Position numbers and translations under genes: made by a program. From Bacteroidota bacterium (GTDB lineage Bacteria; Bacteroidota; Ignavibacteria; Tepidaquicellales; Tepidaquicellaceae): a stretch of 34,953 nucleotides of DNA. Positions 15,626 to 23,973 of the stretch are shown piece after piece. The notes beneath the pieces are model-generated. The model was not told the DNA's origin, ran no database searches, and was given only the letters and a program-made list of their open reading frames with translations. Each line of letters opens with the position of its first letter. The first letter of the stretch is position 1. The stretch is from NCBI GenBank assembly GCA_018266895.1, contig JAFDZQ010000020.1, positions 1 through 34,953 on the forward strand, in the 5' to 3' direction.

Positions 15626-17272
15626 ATGCTTAGAACAGTAAAAGCTCCGACCGGAACAGTCCTTTCCTGTAAAAACTGGATCACGGAAGCTGCAATGAGA
15701 ATGCTTATGAATAATCTCGATCCGGATGTAGCGGAAAGACCTGAAGACCTGATAGTTTACGGAGGCAGCGGTAAAGCTGCCCGCAACTGGGAATGTTATG
15801 ATAAAATCATCGGCACATTAAAAAATTTAAATGAAGACGAAACTCTGCTTGTACAGTCAGGAAAACCTGTAGCAGTTTTTAAAACTCATCTGAATGCTCC
15901 GAGAGTTTTAATATCAAATTCACAGATAGTACCGGCCTGGGCTAACTGGGATGAGTTCAGAAGATTAGAAGCGCTTGGACTTACGATGTACGGTCAGATG
16001 ACCGCCGGCAGCTGGATTTATATCGGGACACAGGGAATTTTGCAGGGGACTTATGAAACATTTGCAGCATGCGCAAATAAACATTTTGACGGAACCCTGT
16101 CAGGAAAATTCGTACTGACAAGCGGTCTCGGAGGAATGGGAGGGGCACAGCCCTTAGCAGCCACATTGAACGGAGCAGCTTTTCTCGGAATAGATGTTGA
16201 CAAAACACGGATACAGAAAAGAATCAGTACCGGATACTGCGATGTCATTACGGATAATCTGGATGAAGCGCTTAAAATAGTACTGGAAGCAAAACAAAAC
16301 AAGAAAGCAGTTTCAGTCGGATTGATTGGAAACGCGGGAGATGTTTTACCGGAAATACTTAAAAGAAATATACTTCCTGACGTTGTTACGGATCAGACTT
16401 CCGCTCATGATATGCTTAACGGATATGTTCCGATGGGAATGAGTTTTGAAAAAGCTGTGGGACTCAGAAAAAGCAATCCTGAAAAGTATCAGGAACTTGC
16501 GAGAAAGACTGTAGTTACTCACTGCAAAACTATGTGGGAGTTTTTAAAGAAAGGTTCAGTTGTATTTGATTACGGAAATAATCTCAGAGGCGAAGCTTAC
16601 AATAACTGCTTTAAATCTGCATTTGAAATTCCGGGATTTGTTCCTGAATATATCCGTCCGTTATTTTGCGAAGGCAAAGGTCCGTTCAGATGGGTAGCGC
16701 TTTCTGGTGATCCGGAAGATATTTATACGACAGATAATGCTATTACAGAGGCATTTCCGGAAAATAAACTTCTTCACAAATGGCTGAAAGCAGCAAAGGA
16801 GAAAGTACATTTTCAGGGTCTTCCTGCCCGGATTTGCTGGCTTGGATATGGAGAAAGAGCCAAAGCCGGTAAAATCTTCAATGATCTTGTAAGGGAAGGA
16901 AAAGTATCTGCGCCGATTGTAATCGGAAGAGATCATCTTGACTGCGGAAGCGTCGCATCGCCTAACCGGGAAACGGAAAAAATGCTTGACGGTTCAGATG
17001 CTATTGCCGACTGGCCGGTTCTTAATTTCGGTCTTCACTGCATGGGAGGGGCAAGCTGGGTATCGCTTCATCACGGAGGAGGAGTCGGTATCGGAAATTC
17101 CATTCATTCCGGCATGGTGATAGTCGCAGACGGAAGCAGGGAAGCTGAGGAACGGTTGGAGAGATGCCTTACATACGACCCCGGAATGGGAATTGTAAGA
17201 CATGCGGATGCCGGATATGAAACAGCAGTTGACGGGAAGAATAAATTCGGAATAAACATGCCGATGTTATAA
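15626..17272 (+). CDS. hutU: Urocanate hydratase (urocanase)
   Basis: A 548-residue protein of the expected length for urocanase, the second enzyme of histidine degradation, which uses tightly bound NAD+ as an electrophile to hydrate urocanate to imidazolone propionate. It has [14 protein letters not shown] near residue 47, [20 protein letters not shown] near 128, the dinucleotide-binding [11 protein letters not shown] near 167, [14 protein letters not shown] near 259 and the C-terminal catalytic region [17 protein letters not shown] and [13 protein letters not shown]. Histidine ammonia-lyase, imidazolonepropionase and formiminoglutamase genes, its usual partners, are not adjacent. It is preceded by a terminator and followed by a 167-base gap, so it appears to be transcribed alone. 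Confidence 0.97.
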   Translation: MLRTVKAPTGTVLSCKNWITEAAMRMLMNNLDPDVAERPEDLIVYGGSGKAARNWECYDKIIGTLKNLNEDETLLVQSGKPVAVFKTHLNAPRVLISNSQIVPAWANWDEFRRLEALGLTMYGQMTAGSWIYIGTQGILQGTYETFAACANKHFDGTLSGKFVLTSGLGGMGGAQPLAATLNGAAFLGIDVDKTRIQKRISTGYCDVITDNLDEALKIVLEAKQNKKAVSVGLIGNAGDVLPEILKRNILPDVVTDQTSAHDMLNGYVPMGMSFEKAVGLRKSNPEKYQELARKTVVTHCKTMWEFLKKGSVVFDYGNNLRGEAYNNCFKSAFEIPGFVPEYIRPLFCEGKGPFRWVALSGDPEDIYTTDNAITEAFPENKLLHKWLKAAKEKVHFQGLPARICWLGYGERAKAGKIFNDLVREGKVSAPIVIGRDHLDCGSVASPNRETEKMLDGSDAIADWPVLNFGLHCMGGASWVSLHHGGGVGIGNSIHSGMVIVADGSREAEERLERCLTYDPGMGIVRHADAGYETAVDGKNKFGINMPML

Positions 17273-17379
17273 AAATTTTTTTAAATATTCTTTCCATATT
17301 TTAAAAATAATATTTAAGTTATAAAATATTCAAACGCAATGATTTTTTTCCGGGTTTTGCTTTAAAAATACATTCAATC

Positions 17380-17408
17380 TTGAAATGCAGTTCTATTATT
17401 GGTAATTT
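17380..17408 (+). promoter_or_regulatory. Predicted promoter of the PAP2-like/HsdR-tail gene
   Basis: TTGAAA (17380-17385), 17 bases, TAATTT (17403-17408). Transcription would start near 17415, about 25 bases before the ATG at 17440. Its presence suggests the chimeric gene is an expressed unit of its own and not a read-through remnant. Confidence 0.55.
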
Positions 17409-17439
17409 AAATTGTTAACATAAAATAAGATTATATTTA

Positions 17440-19059
17440 ATGACGATACCTAAATTCAAAGTTATGAATTTAATGAATATTGTATTGCTGCTGATAGCAC
17501 TGATACAGTATTATCTGCTCACACCTCTGAATGCCGGCAATGAAAAATTTATAACCGTACTGCTGGAATTTGACCATAAAATAAAATTAATACCGGGATT
17601 TATCATTCCTTATCTGTCAATTTATATTTTTCTTTTTCTGATGCTCTATCTTATAATCAGAAAAAAGGAATCAGGGGATATGACAGTGTTTTTGTTTTCG
17701 GTTGTTATACTATGGAGCATAATAAATTTTGCGCACGGATTTTTTCCGGTAATAAATACTATCAGACCTGAAATAAAAGCCGAAGGTTTTTTCTTTGACG
17801 CCGTGAATTCATTGTATTCTTCCGTAAAACCGTTCAACACTTTCCCTAACTGGCAAGTATCGACGGCAGTTTTATGCGCATTGGTTTACAGGAAATTTAA
17901 TTTCGGCAGATTCATTCCTGTGGTTATCTGGACAGTTCTTATCTGTCTTTCCCCGTTATTTTTGAAAATGACATATCTGACGGACGTTCTCGTAGCAATA
18001 CCCCTTCCGTTTTTTGCATACAAACTGGCACAGAAGATTTCAATAGTAACTGTTAAAACCGAAACAGTCACAGAAGTAGTGAAAATATTTTCTCTTGAAT
18101 CCCTGATCCAATCCATTGCAATCGGAATGAGAGATGAAAACACAATTTCATCGATGGTGGATAATCTTAAAAGAATCGAGAAGAATCTGACAGAAAAAGA
18201 CATAGATGAAATACGTAAAACAGGATCCGCACTGGACCCGCCGGTAGAATCTTTAAAACAGGTGATCAATAATTTCATATTGGCTATTGATGTTGAAAAA
18301 CAGATTGAAAAAGCAAAAGAAATGTTCGGAAAAGATAAAAAAGCTTTCGTTCCTACTGATAAAAACATAAAAGAAGCCGGAGAAGAACTGATAAACATTG
18401 CATGCCGGCCATTTGATAATCCGAAATTCCGGTACTGCATACTTGAAATAAAAAAACGTAATTCAGGTTTGATTAATACCAATTCGCTTGAAGAAGCAGC
18501 CAGAGAGAGATCAGGCGATGTAATTTTCAAATTTAAAAGTTTTATCGAATCTAATAAAAACAACTTACCCGCGCTGAAAGCAATAATTGAAAATACAAAC
18601 GGTCATACCCACATTAGCTTTGATGAAATAAAAACAATTTCAAGAGAACTTAGAAAACCGCCTTACGAGATATCAACGGAAGAAGTATGGAATGCTTTTT
18701 TAAGACTTGACAGCACAAAGGTGAAGCCTCTTGGCGAAACAAAAAATCCGGCAAATATCATTACTCTGACTCAGTATGCCATCGGGAAAACGGACAGACT
18801 TGAGCCGTATACGGACAGTATCGATAAAAAATTAAATGACTGGATCAGCGAAAACGAATTGAAAGGCAGAAAATTTACGGAAGAAGAGTTAGTCTGGCTC
18901 AGGATGATGAAAAATCATGTTTCTTCATTTCTGGAAATTAATATGATGAGTTTTAACCAGCCTCCTTTTGTAAACAAAGGCGGTGCTGCAAAAGCTTATA
19001 ATATATTCGGACCTGATCTGAACAGGATAATGTATGAATTCAATGAGAAATTAATCTGA
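17440..19059 (+). CDS. Membrane protein: PAP2-like domain fused to a type I restriction HsdR C-terminal region
   Basis: A 539-residue protein of two unrelated halves. Residues 1-200 hold about six membrane segments arranged as in PAP2-type phosphatases: KLIPGFIIPYLSIYIF (49-64), NTFPNWQVSTAV (133-144) where PSxH is expected, and TYLTDVLVAIP (178-188) where HYxxD is expected. Both catalytic histidines (and the serine) are replaced; Asp182 remains. Residues ~205-539 match, from memory, the helical C-terminal region of EcoEI-class HsdR: SLESLIQSIAIG, LKRIEKNLTE, QIEKAKEMFG, ACRPFDNP, FKSFIESNK, EEVWNAFLRLD, and near the end FTEEELVWLRMMKNHVSSFL and GGAAKAYNIFG. Nuclease and helicase domains are absent, and no hsdM or hsdS lies nearby. 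The frame is open, with its own predicted promoter. Function is unknown; a membrane-anchored partner or decoy of a restriction complex is inference. Confidence 0.8.
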   Translation: MTIPKFKVMNLMNIVLLLIALIQYYLLTPLNAGNEKFITVLLEFDHKIKLIPGFIIPYLSIYIFLFLMLYLIIRKKESGDMTVFLFSVVILWSIINFAHGFFPVINTIRPEIKAEGFFFDAVNSLYSSVKPFNTFPNWQVSTAVLCALVYRKFNFGRFIPVVIWTVLICLSPLFLKMTYLTDVLVAIPLPFFAYKLAQKISIVTVKTETVTEVVKIFSLESLIQSIAIGMRDENTISSMVDNLKRIEKNLTEKDIDEIRKTGSALDPPVESLKQVINNFILAIDVEKQIEKAKEMFGKDKKAFVPTDKNIKEAGEELINIACRPFDNPKFRYCILEIKKRNSGLINTNSLEEAARERSGDVIFKFKSFIESNKNNLPALKAIIENTNGHTHISFDEIKTISRELRKPPYEISTEEVWNAFLRLDSTKVKPLGETKNPANIITLTQYAIGKTDRLEPYTDSIDKKLNDWISENELKGRKFTEEELVWLRMMKNHVSSFLEINMMSFNQPPFVNKGGAAKAYNIFGPDLNRIMYEFNEKLI

Positions 19060-19109
19060 TAATCATTTTTTCATTTGTTAAATTTGATTTCAGAGTTACA
19101 GTTTTTACG

Positions 19110-19129
19110 GGATTAATAGAAATTAATCC
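19110..19129 (+). other. Eight-base hairpin just before the riboswitch
   Basis: GGATTAAT (19110-19117) and ATTAATCC (19122-19129) form a perfect stem with a four-base loop. It could be a weak terminator for the preceding gene (the following U run is poor), or a 5' stem of the riboswitch leader if transcription starts just upstream (TTTGTT, 17 bases, TACAGT at 19074-19102, a weak match). Confidence 0.4.
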
Positions 19130-19144
19130 GGTTCTTTTAAAATA

Positions 19145-19224
19145 ACAACAGGGGTGCTTTTTTTCAGAAGGCTGAGATCATACCCATTGAACCTGCTACG
19201 GATAATGCCGGCGAAGGAAACAAA
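19145..19224 (+). ncRNA. Thiamin pyrophosphate (TPP) riboswitch
   Basis: The leader carries the conserved THI-box blocks in order: CAGGGGTGC, GGCTGAGATCATACCC, TTGAACCTG, GGATAATGCC and GGCGAAGGAAA. CUGAGA binds the pyrimidine ring of TPP and the GCG segment belongs to the pyrophosphate helper arm. The optional P3a stem is short or missing. It is followed by a terminator hairpin and a TonB-dependent receptor gene, so TPP excess should end transcription early. Confidence 0.97.
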
Positions 19225-19234
19225 TTAATATTTT

Positions 19235-19287
19235 AACGCTTAATACTTTTCCAAAGGGTTCAGAAAAGTTTTAAGCGTTTTTTATTT
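19235..19287 (+). terminator. Riboswitch-controlled terminator
   Basis: A 17-base stem with one mismatch (19235-19251 with 19263-19279) and an 11-base loop is followed by T residues (19278-19287). It ends only eight bases before the receptor's ATG, so it is the expression platform of the TPP riboswitch. Confidence 0.93.
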
Positions 19288-19294
19288 AAAAAAA

Positions 19295-21745
19295 ATGATG
19301 AAAGTATTTAGCAGAGAGTTCCGTTCACAAACAATAAGTTCTGACAGATTCAGAACGTTTAACCTCTTTGGAAAGATATTGCTTGTTTCCGTGATATTAT
19401 TTTTTACGGATAATGATTTGATTTTTTCACAGAATGAAACGGATACGGCAGAATACAAAACTGAATCAATCGAAGTTGATGCTTTAAAAGGAATAGAACG
19501 TTCAACTCCCGTTACATTCCAGGATATTAAAAGATCCGAAATACAAAGCAGATACTGGATGCAGGATCTTCCGATGTTTCTTAACGGAAACACAAGCATT
19601 AATTCTTACTCGGAATCCGGAGCATCGGTCGGATATTCCTATATGTCGCTGAGGGGATTCGATCAGAGAAGGATCTCAATTCTGATAAACGGAATTCCTC
19701 AGAACGATCCCGAAGATCATCAGGTTTACTGGGTGGATGTTTCGGATCTGACTGCTTCAGCCGAAGAAATGCAGATTCAAAGAGGCATAGGAACCGCTCT
19801 TTACGGAACATCTGCAATCGGAGGAGTTATCAATGTCAGAACAATTGATTATTTCAAAAGAAAGTTCTTAAATATTTCCGGCGGTTACGGAAATTATAAT
19901 TCAAAAAGATTTTCCGCAGAGTATTCCTCCGGATTGTTAAAAAACGGATTCGGATTTTATGCAAAGGCAGGGAAAATAAATACCGACGGATACAGGGATC
20001 TTTCGTGGTCTGATAACTGGAGTTATTTCGTCAGTGCGGGATTAATCGCAGGAAAAAAATCCGTCATAAAAATGAATTTCTTCGGCAGTCCGATGAAAAA
20101 CCATCTTGCCTATACAGGTATTGATAAAGCTTTTCTGGAAGGAGAAGTCACGGGGGATAAATTAAAAGACAGGAAATACAATTACCTGACTTATCCGGAT
20201 GAAACTGATAATTATTTTCAGCCTCATTATGAACTCGTGTACAACTTTCAGGCTGATAAGAATCTTTTAATATCCAATACATTCAGTTATATAAGAGGTG
20301 ACGGATTCTTCAATACATCTTTTCCGGTCTATTACGGTTATGACTTTGGTTACTTCAGACTGAATCCGTTTTTTGTTCAGGATACTGTTTCTTATAATTC
20401 CCTTTACTACAAACGGAATGATGACGGAATCTTATATTTTGAAAAAGGAAAAGGATATGAAATAGTCAGGAGCGATCTGGTTACAAGACTTAATGTGAAC
20501 AACAGCACATACGGCTGGTTTCCGAAAGTTCAGCTTAAGCATAATAATGACAAAGGAACTTTCATTGCCGGCGGAGAGATCCGTTATCATAAATCAGAGC
20601 ATTACGGCGAAGTGACATCCGGAGAATCTCTGCCGCCCGGAACTCCGCCGGATTATATTTACTATTTTTATAACGGAGGAAAAAGAACATACTCTGCTTA
20701 TGTAAATGAATTATACAGATTTACCGGAAAACTTGACGCAATGATCGGACTTCAGTATGTATATCACAGATATAATTTATCAAATGACAGATTCAAACCT
20801 TATGATTTCAGCGTGAACTATAATTTCATTACTCCAAGGGCGGGAATAAATTATAATTTCGATGAAAAGCTGAATGCTTTCATAAATTTTTCGATCGCAA
20901 AAAGAGAACCCAGGCTTAAGGATATTTATGATGCTGAAAATCCTGATTCAAAACCAAACTTCAGAATTCTTGATACCTTAAGAGGAATATATGACGATCC
21001 GCTTGTAAAGCCGGAAGAAATGAAAGACTATGAACTGGGAATTTCATACAAATCAGGCAGGCTCAAAACCGCCTTGAATTTTTATCTGATGGATTTTAAA
21101 AATGAGATCGTGAATAACGGACAGCTCGATAATGTTGGTCAGCCGATTACGGGTAATGCAGGCAAATCAATCCATAAAGGAATAGAGTTCAGTTTTACTG
21201 TCAGCCCTTTCAGCCAGATTAATCTGAAAGGTCTGTCTTTATCCGGGAATCTGAATCTTTCTGATAACTATTTTACGGATTACCGGGAAGTAACAGGAAT
21301 TGATTCTTCGGGAAACATTCTCTATGGAAATGATTATACGGATAACAAAATCCTGCTTTCACCGTGGATAATCGGAAATCTGAACTTAAACTATGCTTCT
21401 GAAAAGGGAATTAATGCTTATTTGTCTGTACAGCATATCGGAAAACAATATCTTGACAATTCCGAAAACGAAAGAAAAAATCCCGAGTTCAGAAAACAGA
21501 CCGGATATGCAGATAAAATCATTCAGCCGTACACTGTATTCAATGCAGGTCTGTCTCTTAACATTTTTTCACTGACTGGTTACGGAAAGTCCCCGAAAAT
21601 TTTAAAGAATCTGCAAATTGATTTTAAAGCCAACAACATATTCAATACTCTATATGAAACTTCGGGAAGCATAAGCGGCGGAATTCCATACTGGATTCCG
21701 GCAGCTACAAGAAATTTTTATGCGGAATTAAAATTAGGATTTTGA
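19295..21745 (+). CDS. TonB-dependent receptor under TPP riboswitch control, probable thiamin-compound transporter
   Basis: An 816-residue outer-membrane receptor. A signal peptide lies within residues ~22-47 (GKILLVSVILFFTDNDLIFS). The plug runs from about 50 to 190 and includes YSYMSLRGFDQRRISILING, DPEDHQVYWVDVSDL and GTALYGTSAIGGVINVRTID. The barrel follows, with the closing C-terminal strand NFYAELKLGF ending in phenylalanine, the usual signal for barrel assembly. The ligand is inferred from the riboswitch directly upstream: thiamin, TPP or a pyrimidine/thiazole precursor. Equivalent TPP-regulated receptors are known in Bacteroidota. No inner-membrane partner such as PnuT or a thiamin kinase follows; the next gene is msrA. 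Two ATG codons stand in tandem at 19295 and 19298 without a Shine-Dalgarno. Confidence 0.94.
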   Translation: MMKVFSREFRSQTISSDRFRTFNLFGKILLVSVILFFTDNDLIFSQNETDTAEYKTESIEVDALKGIERSTPVTFQDIKRSEIQSRYWMQDLPMFLNGNTSINSYSESGASVGYSYMSLRGFDQRRISILINGIPQNDPEDHQVYWVDVSDLTASAEEMQIQRGIGTALYGTSAIGGVINVRTIDYFKRKFLNISGGYGNYNSKRFSAEYSSGLLKNGFGFYAKAGKINTDGYRDLSWSDNWSYFVSAGLIAGKKSVIKMNFFGSPMKNHLAYTGIDKAFLEGEVTGDKLKDRKYNYLTYPDETDNYFQPHYELVYNFQADKNLLISNTFSYIRGDGFFNTSFPVYYGYDFGYFRLNPFFVQDTVSYNSLYYKRNDDGILYFEKGKGYEIVRSDLVTRLNVNNSTYGWFPKVQLKHNNDKGTFIAGGEIRYHKSEHYGEVTSGESLPPGTPPDYIYYFYNGGKRTYSAYVNELYRFTGKLDAMIGLQYVYHRYNLSNDRFKPYDFSVNYNFITPRAGINYNFDEKLNAFINFSIAKREPRLKDIYDAENPDSKPNFRILDTLRGIYDDPLVKPEEMKDYELGISYKSGRLKTALNFYLMDFKNEIVNNGQLDNVGQPITGNAGKSIHKGIEFSFTVSPFSQINLKGLSLSGNLNLSDNYFTDYREVTGIDSSGNILYGNDYTDNKILLSPWIIGNLNLNYASEKGINAYLSVQHIGKQYLDNSENERKNPEFRKQTGYADKIIQPYTVFNAGLSLNIFSLTGYGKSPKILKNLQIDFKANNIFNTLYETSGSISGGIPYWIPAATRNFYAELKLGF

Positions 21746-21847
21746 TATTACCATTATTCAGAGGCATTCATTCTGCGGATCTGAAAATTAAATGTAAATG
21801 CTTCTGCCAGTAATCAAATTCCGAAATAATTTTTAATCTGTATCAAC

Positions 21848-22513
21848 ATGAATTCAAAATCATTAACAGCAATGACTTATTTAATAACATTAATATTTTT
21901 ATTTTCAGGATGTACTTTTAATACGGTAAAAGAACAGAAAACACTTACAAAACAAATATCAAACAAAACAATGTCAGAAAAAACAGATACTGCTGTATTC
22001 GGTGCGGGATGCTTCTGGTGCGTGGAAGCGATTTTCCAGAGACTGAAAGGCGTGGAATCAATTGAATCAGGTTACAGCGGCGGGACAGTTGAAAATCCCA
22101 CATACAAACAAGTATGCACAGGTGAAACAGGTCACGCGGAAGTTGCAAAAATCATATTCGATCCTTCTGTAATTTCGTATGAAGAACTGCTCGAAGTGTT
22201 CTGGACGACACATGATCCTACGACTCTTAACCGGCAGGGAGCGGACGTAGGCACGCAATACAGATCGGCAGTATTTTATCTTAATGATGAGCAGAAAAAG
22301 AAGGCTGAAAAATCAAAAAATGAAGTAGCCACTCAGATCTGGGATGGTAAAATAGTCACGGAAATTACTCCTCTGAAAAAGTTTTATAAAGCCGAAGACT
22401 ATCATCAGGATTATTACAATCAGAATTCAGATCAGAGTTACTGCAGGTTTGTCATTAATCCGAAACTTGAAAAGTTCAGAAAAAAATTCAGTGATAAACT
22501 GAAAGATGAATAA
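21848..22513 (+). CDS. msrA: Peptide-methionine (S)-S-oxide reductase MsrA, predicted lipoprotein
   Basis: A 221-residue protein carrying the MsrA active-site motif GCFWC (54-58; nucleophile Cys55), GHAEVAKI near 96 and the YHQDYYNQN region near the C-terminus with a later cysteine that can serve as resolving residue. It repairs methionine-S-sulfoxide in proteins. It is about 40 residues longer at the N-terminus than cytosolic MsrA: the extension is a signal peptide with lipobox LFSGC (Cys22), so the enzyme is probably lipid-anchored in the cell envelope. An internal methionine at residue 42 (MSEKTDT) could give a cytosolic form. It follows the thiamin receptor by about 100 bases with no promoter I can recognise, and is closed by a bidirectional terminator. 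Confidence 0.95.
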   Translation: MNSKSLTAMTYLITLIFLFSGCTFNTVKEQKTLTKQISNKTMSEKTDTAVFGAGCFWCVEAIFQRLKGVESIESGYSGGTVENPTYKQVCTGETGHAEVAKIIFDPSVISYEELLEVFWTTHDPTTLNRQGADVGTQYRSAVFYLNDEQKKKAEKSKNEVATQIWDGKIVTEITPLKKFYKAEDYHQDYYNQNSDQSYCRFVINPKLEKFRKKFSDKLKDE

Positions 22514-22549
22514 AAAAAAGCAGAGTTGATTTTTCAGCTCTGCTTTTTT
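22514..22549. terminator. Bidirectional terminator between convergent genes
   Basis: A stem AGCAGAG/CTCTGCT (22519-22525 with 22538-22544) extends inward with further pairs and outward into an A run on the left and a T run on the right. It therefore can end both msrA on the plus strand and the barrel gene on the minus strand, whose stop codon is at 22563. Confidence 0.9.
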
Positions 22550-22562
22550 AATAATTATAAAA

Positions 22563-23963
22563 TCAATTTATTTTGTATTTTATGCTTAATCCTCCGGAGA
22601 ATTTTGTAGAACTTTTCGGAGAAAATAAACTTGAGAAATTGTAAGTTCCAAGATCAATCAAAACGGGTCCTGTATCAATCCCGAGTCCGAAATTCACTGC
22701 GAATTCTTCAGTCCCTCCCAAAACCAGACCAATCCTCGGTGATATCACATTGGTTGCATTAAGTTCGGCACCAAAACCGACGGCAGGTTTTTTGGAAAAT
22801 CCCAAATCATCATAAAATCCCTGAAGATATTCCAGAGATATATTAGCCAGTTCGAGATCATTCTTTTTTAAAGCATCTTTTACGGGTTTGGAAAATATTT
22901 TATATGTTATACCGAGTCTTAAATTCAGTGGAAGAGTTGTACTAAAATCCGGAACATTTACTTTGGTTCCTTTTACAATTTTGTTCAGTGAATCAAGCTG
23001 AGCAGGATCAGTAATGTCGGTTACTATATAGTTTCCGTTATACACATAACGGTTTGCATTCTTTGTCCATTTAATATATCCAAGATCATTCAGACTAAGC
23101 CCGACATTCATCTGTCCGTATTTTGAAATATTTTTGATGCCTGCATTAACTCCGAAATCGAAACCAACTCCGAAGCCGGCCGGTGTAAGCGACAATTGTG
23201 CTACATTATCCGCAGAAGTTCCCGCAAAAAGAAATTCGATCCCGCCTGTGCCTCGTACCTGAAGATTGTTGTTTGTGGTTATTGTAAGATCGTTTCTGTC
23301 CGTACTTCCGAAAAACTGCCCGAACTGCGGCTTTACGGAAATTCCAAAGGAAAGATCATCAAAAATTTTACTCTTCTTTGGCTTAATGCTCCTTGCATAA
23401 GTGAGATTAAGCTGTCTGATCCAGGTTCCTTTGAAACCTGTTCCCGAAAAATCATAAATTCTGTTAATTTGATTTCCGTAAAGACCCAGCTCCAGCGGAT
23501 CTCTGCTTATTGTAAAATTTCCCGCCCCTCTGTCATCGAGTGATATGCCAACAGAACCGAATTTATTAATATTGAAAACAAGTGAAATGTATTTTATCAT
23601 TGCTGAAATGTTTACCTTTTCTCCGCTTGCTTCACTTATTATAGTCGCTTTGTCCTGATCTGAAAGAAAGATAGGATCTGTCACCGAATTTGTGGTGAAA
23701 TATTTATCATAGAAATCAAAAGAAAAAAATCCGCTGTTTACGTGAAAATTGAAATTTGTGAGAACGCTGAAATAGGATGATGCTTTGTTATTCGTTCTCT
23801 GCTTCAGTATGTTAGCAGGATTATTGTTCAAAGCATCTACGTCGTATGAGTTTGAAACGCCGGTATTCCCCATTGATAAACTTCTTACATCATAGATATT
23901 CTGCGAGTAAGACACTCCGGATAACACGGCAGAAAATAAAAGGATAAAGTAAAATGTTTTCAT
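22563..23963 (-). CDS. Outer-membrane beta-barrel protein (DUF5723/FadL-like)
   Basis: A 466-residue protein with a signal peptide (1-20, SGVSYSQN). The mature start, YDVRSLSMGNTGVSNSYDVDALNNNPANI, follows the pattern of Bacteroidota outer-membrane barrels related to DUF5723 and the FadL/PorQ type, in which a Gly-Asn-Thr-Gly stretch precedes an asparagine/proline/alanine segment. The rest shows repeated amphipathic strands with aromatic girdles (GSVGISLDDRGAGNFTIS, VGFDFGVNAGIKNISKYGQM, FAVNFGLGIDTGPVLIDLGT). No transport substrate can be read from it. The gene is ten bases downstream of a large lipoprotein gene, so the two are made together and may form a surface complex. The product ends SIKYKIN without the terminal phenylalanine typical of many barrels. 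Confidence 0.8.
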   Translation of the reverse strand: MKTFYFILLFSAVLSGVSYSQNIYDVRSLSMGNTGVSNSYDVDALNNNPANILKQRTNNKASSYFSVLTNFNFHVNSGFFSFDFYDKYFTTNSVTDPIFLSDQDKATIISEASGEKVNISAMIKYISLVFNINKFGSVGISLDDRGAGNFTISRDPLELGLYGNQINRIYDFSGTGFKGTWIRQLNLTYARSIKPKKSKIFDDLSFGISVKPQFGQFFGSTDRNDLTITTNNNLQVRGTGGIEFLFAGTSADNVAQLSLTPAGFGVGFDFGVNAGIKNISKYGQMNVGLSLNDLGYIKWTKNANRYVYNGNYIVTDITDPAQLDSLNKIVKGTKVNVPDFSTTLPLNLRLGITYKIFSKPVKDALKKNDLELANISLEYLQGFYDDLGFSKKPAVGFGAELNATNVISPRIGLVLGGTEEFAVNFGLGIDTGPVLIDLGTYNFSSLFSPKSSTKFSGGLSIKYKIN

Positions 23964-23973
23964 AATATTTGAT

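Noticed and set aside
17281-17317. AT-only inverted repeat after hutU (TTAAATATT/AATATTTAA)
   Set aside because: The stem has no G-C pairs and no proper T tract follows, so I do not call it a terminator.
17886-18563. Minus-strand open frame of 225 codons
   Set aside because: It lies opposite the PAP2-HsdR fusion gene, shows no domain or start signal, and the plus-strand frame has recognisable conserved blocks.
17440-19059. A complete type I restriction-modification locus
   Set aside because: Only the HsdR C-terminal region is present; nuclease, helicase, methylase and specificity genes are missing from the window.
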